64,000 bases of DNA, from positions 1-64,000 of the IMG/VR virus record IMGVR_UViG_3300020152_000020. The stretch is one strand, 5' to 3'. Made by a program: the position numbers and the translations under genes. The notes beneath the pieces were generated by a model, which ran no database searches, had not been told where the DNA came from, and saw nothing but the letters and a program-made list of their open reading frames with translations. Position 1 is the first letter of the stretch, and every line of letters begins with the position of its first letter. The stretch comes from a virus. This document shows positions 62,803 to 64,000 of the stretch, one piece after another.

Positions 62803-63315
62803 ATGAAGGAAGCTGGGCGGTGCGACGGTTGTGGCGAGTCGCTTAACACGCAGACGACGGCGATCCGCTGGCGCACGGGCTACGGGCTGTGCGTCGATTG
62901 CTGGTCTGATTTTACGCCGTTCGAGCGTGTAGCTCTGGCTCTGCTCATGGATATCCGCGATAAGGTCCACGGCGAAACGGAGCCAACGGCGGAACCGCAC
63001 AGGGCGCTCACTCTGGCGGCTCCGGTCGATGAAGGCGGGTCTGGGCCGGATAAGGCTGAGAAAACGTCACCACGTCGCGCTGGACGCTCGCGCGAGCCTA
63101 AGCCTGTGCGGGTGTCTGAGGAAGGTCATAAGTTCTATGACCGAAAGGCGATCCCGGCGAAATGCCCCTCGTGCGGCTTTCCGCTGCGGGAGAAGGACGG
63201 GCGGTACGGGCCGTTCTTTGGTTGTACCAATTTTCCGAACTGTCGGCGCACGTTTACCATCGAGGTCCCGGCGTCTCCGGCTCAAGCTCCGGCTGCGTCG
63301 GATTCTCCGTACTGA
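62803..63315 (+). CDS. Protein with topoisomerase-type C4 zinc finger
   Basis: 170 residues. N-terminal zinc site (CDGCGESLN ... LCVDCW), a Pro/Ser linker, and a C-terminal AKCPSCGFPLREKDGRYGPF followed by FGCTNFPNCRRTFTI, exactly the pattern of the zf-C4 repeats at the end of bacterial topoisomerase I. Without a topoisomerase core it is likely a free ssDNA-binding adaptor. Confidence 0.7.
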   Translation: MKEAGRCDGCGESLNTQTTAIRWRTGYGLCVDCWSDFTPFERVALALLMDIRDKVHGETEPTAEPHRALTLAAPVDEGGSGPDKAEKTSPRRAGRSREPKPVRVSEEGHKFYDRKAIPAKCPSCGFPLREKDGRYGPFFGCTNFPNCRRTFTIEVPASPAQAPAASDSPY

Positions 63316-63326
63316 GGGTTGTATTT

Positions 63327-63581
63327 ATGGCGAGCGTTACTACGGTGCTGGCGAGCGAGTTCCTGAAGCGGGGTCCTCGCCCGGTTCCGTCTCTGCGGGT
63401 CGTCCCGCGTCCGCGCCGGATCGGCGTGCGTAAGCCGCTGGGTGAAGTGATGGAAGGGCCGGACGGCGTGGTGTATGTTTTTAAGGTCGAGGAACTGTGG
63501 AAGCGTGTCCGGCGCTGGGCGCGTCGCAACGGCAAAGAGTACATCCCGACGTATGGCGTGAAGGGCGTTGCGCCGACATGA
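63327..63581 (+). CDS. Small basic hypothetical protein
   Basis: 84 residues; ATG at 63327 with GAGGG upstream. Arg/Pro-rich (RGPRPVPSLRVVPRPRRIGV), then PDGVVYVFKVEELWKRVRRW. It ends at TGA 63579, after which the same frame stays open for 42 more codons to 63710. Confidence 0.55.
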   Translation: MASVTTVLASEFLKRGPRPVPSLRVVPRPRRIGVRKPLGEVMEGPDGVVYVFKVEELWKRVRRWARRNGKEYIPTYGVKGVAPT

Positions 63582-63710
63582 GGGTATTACATCAACGTCT
63601 GGTTCAGACGACTCCGGGTTAAGTTCGTGCACGGTACGATTAATATGTGGGAAGAGAATAACGCTGACGGCACCGACACGGAGTGGGTGGCGAGCTACCG
63701 AAGGGAATGA
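63582..63710 (+). other. In-frame extension behind a stop codon
   Basis: Following TGA at 63579 the frame reads GYYINVWFRRLRVKFVHGTI and continues to TGA at 63708, which touches the next operator. It could be stop read-through, or a small gene from GTG 63627 or ATG 63645. The peptide composition looks natural. Confidence 0.35.
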
Positions 63711-63721
63711 CACAATGTCAA
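63707..63721. promoter_or_regulatory. Operator-like palindrome containing an ATG start codon
   Basis: ATGACACAATGTCAA; bases 2-4 are a TGA stop and bases 9-11 the ATG of the next gene. Confidence 0.7.
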
Positions 63722-63957
63722 AGAAGAAAACGCGGGCGAAGGGCGGCTCCCGTCTTCTGGGTGTGGCTGGCTCTGACGGGCATACGCGGATCACGAACGG
63801 GCCGGGGTACACGTTGTCGGGCGGCGATAAAGAAACCCACGAGCGAATGCAGACGACGGCGGAAAAGTTTAACGAGCAGCTTCAGAAGAAGGGCAAACGG
63901 CTTGAAGACATCGGGCCGTCTGAGTTCCGGGACATGATTGGAGACGCGCAACGATGA
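63715..63957 (+). CDS. Small hypothetical protein
   Basis: 80 residues, ATG inside the operator, GAAGGGA upstream. Basic N-terminus (SKKKTRAKGGSRLLGVAG), then GPGYTLSGGDKETHERMQTT and a helical end. ATGA overlap with the next gene. Confidence 0.6.
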   Translation: MSKKKTRAKGGSRLLGVAGSDGHTRITNGPGYTLSGGDKETHERMQTTAEKFNEQLQKKGKRLEDIGPSEFRDMIGDAQR

Positions 63958-64000
63958 TAACGAAATCGAAGACGGAGAAGGTTCACCCTGACCAGATGGA
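63954..64000 (+). CDS. Start of a further gene (3' end outside window)
   Basis: Begins in an ATGA overlap and is open to the window edge: MITKSKTEKVHPDQM. Too short to identify. Confidence 0.5.
   Translation, partial: MITKSKTEKVHPDQM

Noticed and set aside
1-64000. CRISPR arrays, integrase, transposase, tRNA genes
   Set aside because: None found: no regularly spaced repeats, no tyrosine or serine recombinase motifs, no complete tRNA cloverleaf on either strand.

Overview
The window is part of a tailed double-stranded DNA phage genome (Caudoviricetes). It is GC-rich and almost entirely coding, and every gene but one lies on the + strand. Genes are packed with ATGA, GTGA or TAATG stop/start overlaps and many GTG or TTG starts. 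A T4-like replication and recombination set (gp41-type helicase, primase, UvsW-, UvsX-, UvsY- and gp32-like proteins, gp46/gp47, FEN-type exonuclease, Dda/Pif1-type helicase) is combined with a family A DNA polymerase that carries an N-terminal uracil-DNA glycosylase domain. A lipobox protein with a proline-rich tail (spanin-like) and a secreted RlpA-like protein point to a Gram-negative-type envelope in the host; the host itself cannot be named. Major capsid, tail tube, tape measure and RNA polymerase genes are absent, so the full genome must be considerably larger.

Layout. 1-9.7 kb: tail fibre and appendage genes, then a membrane protein (possible holin) and the spanin-like lipoprotein, ending at a strong terminator. 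9.7-17.6 kb: small, mostly unknown, early-type genes in two transcription units with sigma70-like promoters at 10.06 and 16.01 kb. 17.7-18.4 kb: the only minus-strand gene, closed by a bidirectional terminator. 18.6-31.4 kb: RecQ-like helicase, MazG-like protein, an AT-rich gap beside a RepL-like winged-helix protein (candidate origin), UvsW-like helicase, XRE protein, replicative helicase, primase, a DUF932-like protein and an HNH endonuclease. 31.5-43.3 kb: zinc-finger proteins, UDG-polymerase fusion, second endonuclease-like gene, Dda-like helicase, UvsY/gp32/UvsX cluster, ParB-like protein and FEN exonuclease. 43.4-52.9 kb: second MazG-like protein, gp47/gp46 pair, AAA+ ATPase, PD-(D/E)XK nuclease and HU-like protein. 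53.0-59.1 kb: small and large terminase, portal, second HU-like protein and a MuF-like morphogenesis protein. 59.2-64 kb: small zinc-ribbon proteins, an RlpA-like protein and unknown genes.

The most unusual property is regulatory. A 15-bp imperfect palindrome, core RACA-NNN-TGTY (for example TTGACATTGTGTTAA), occurs about 27 times in both orientations. Some copies overlap the -35 box of promoters, some lie 10-18 bp before start codons, five contain the start codon itself in the same register, and others lie inside genes. This resembles the dispersed operators or stoperators of repressor systems such as phage L5 or KorB of plasmid RK2. The window encodes a ParB/KorB-like protein without ParA, preceded by two copies, and an XRE protein. 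A second unusual property is a short motif, P-[VL]-[KR]-K-[GK], at the N- or C-termini of about ten replication and recombination proteins, partly together with a second short motif, M-[GS]-L-K-[DE]-R-[IM]. This suggests a shared docking surface in the replisome.
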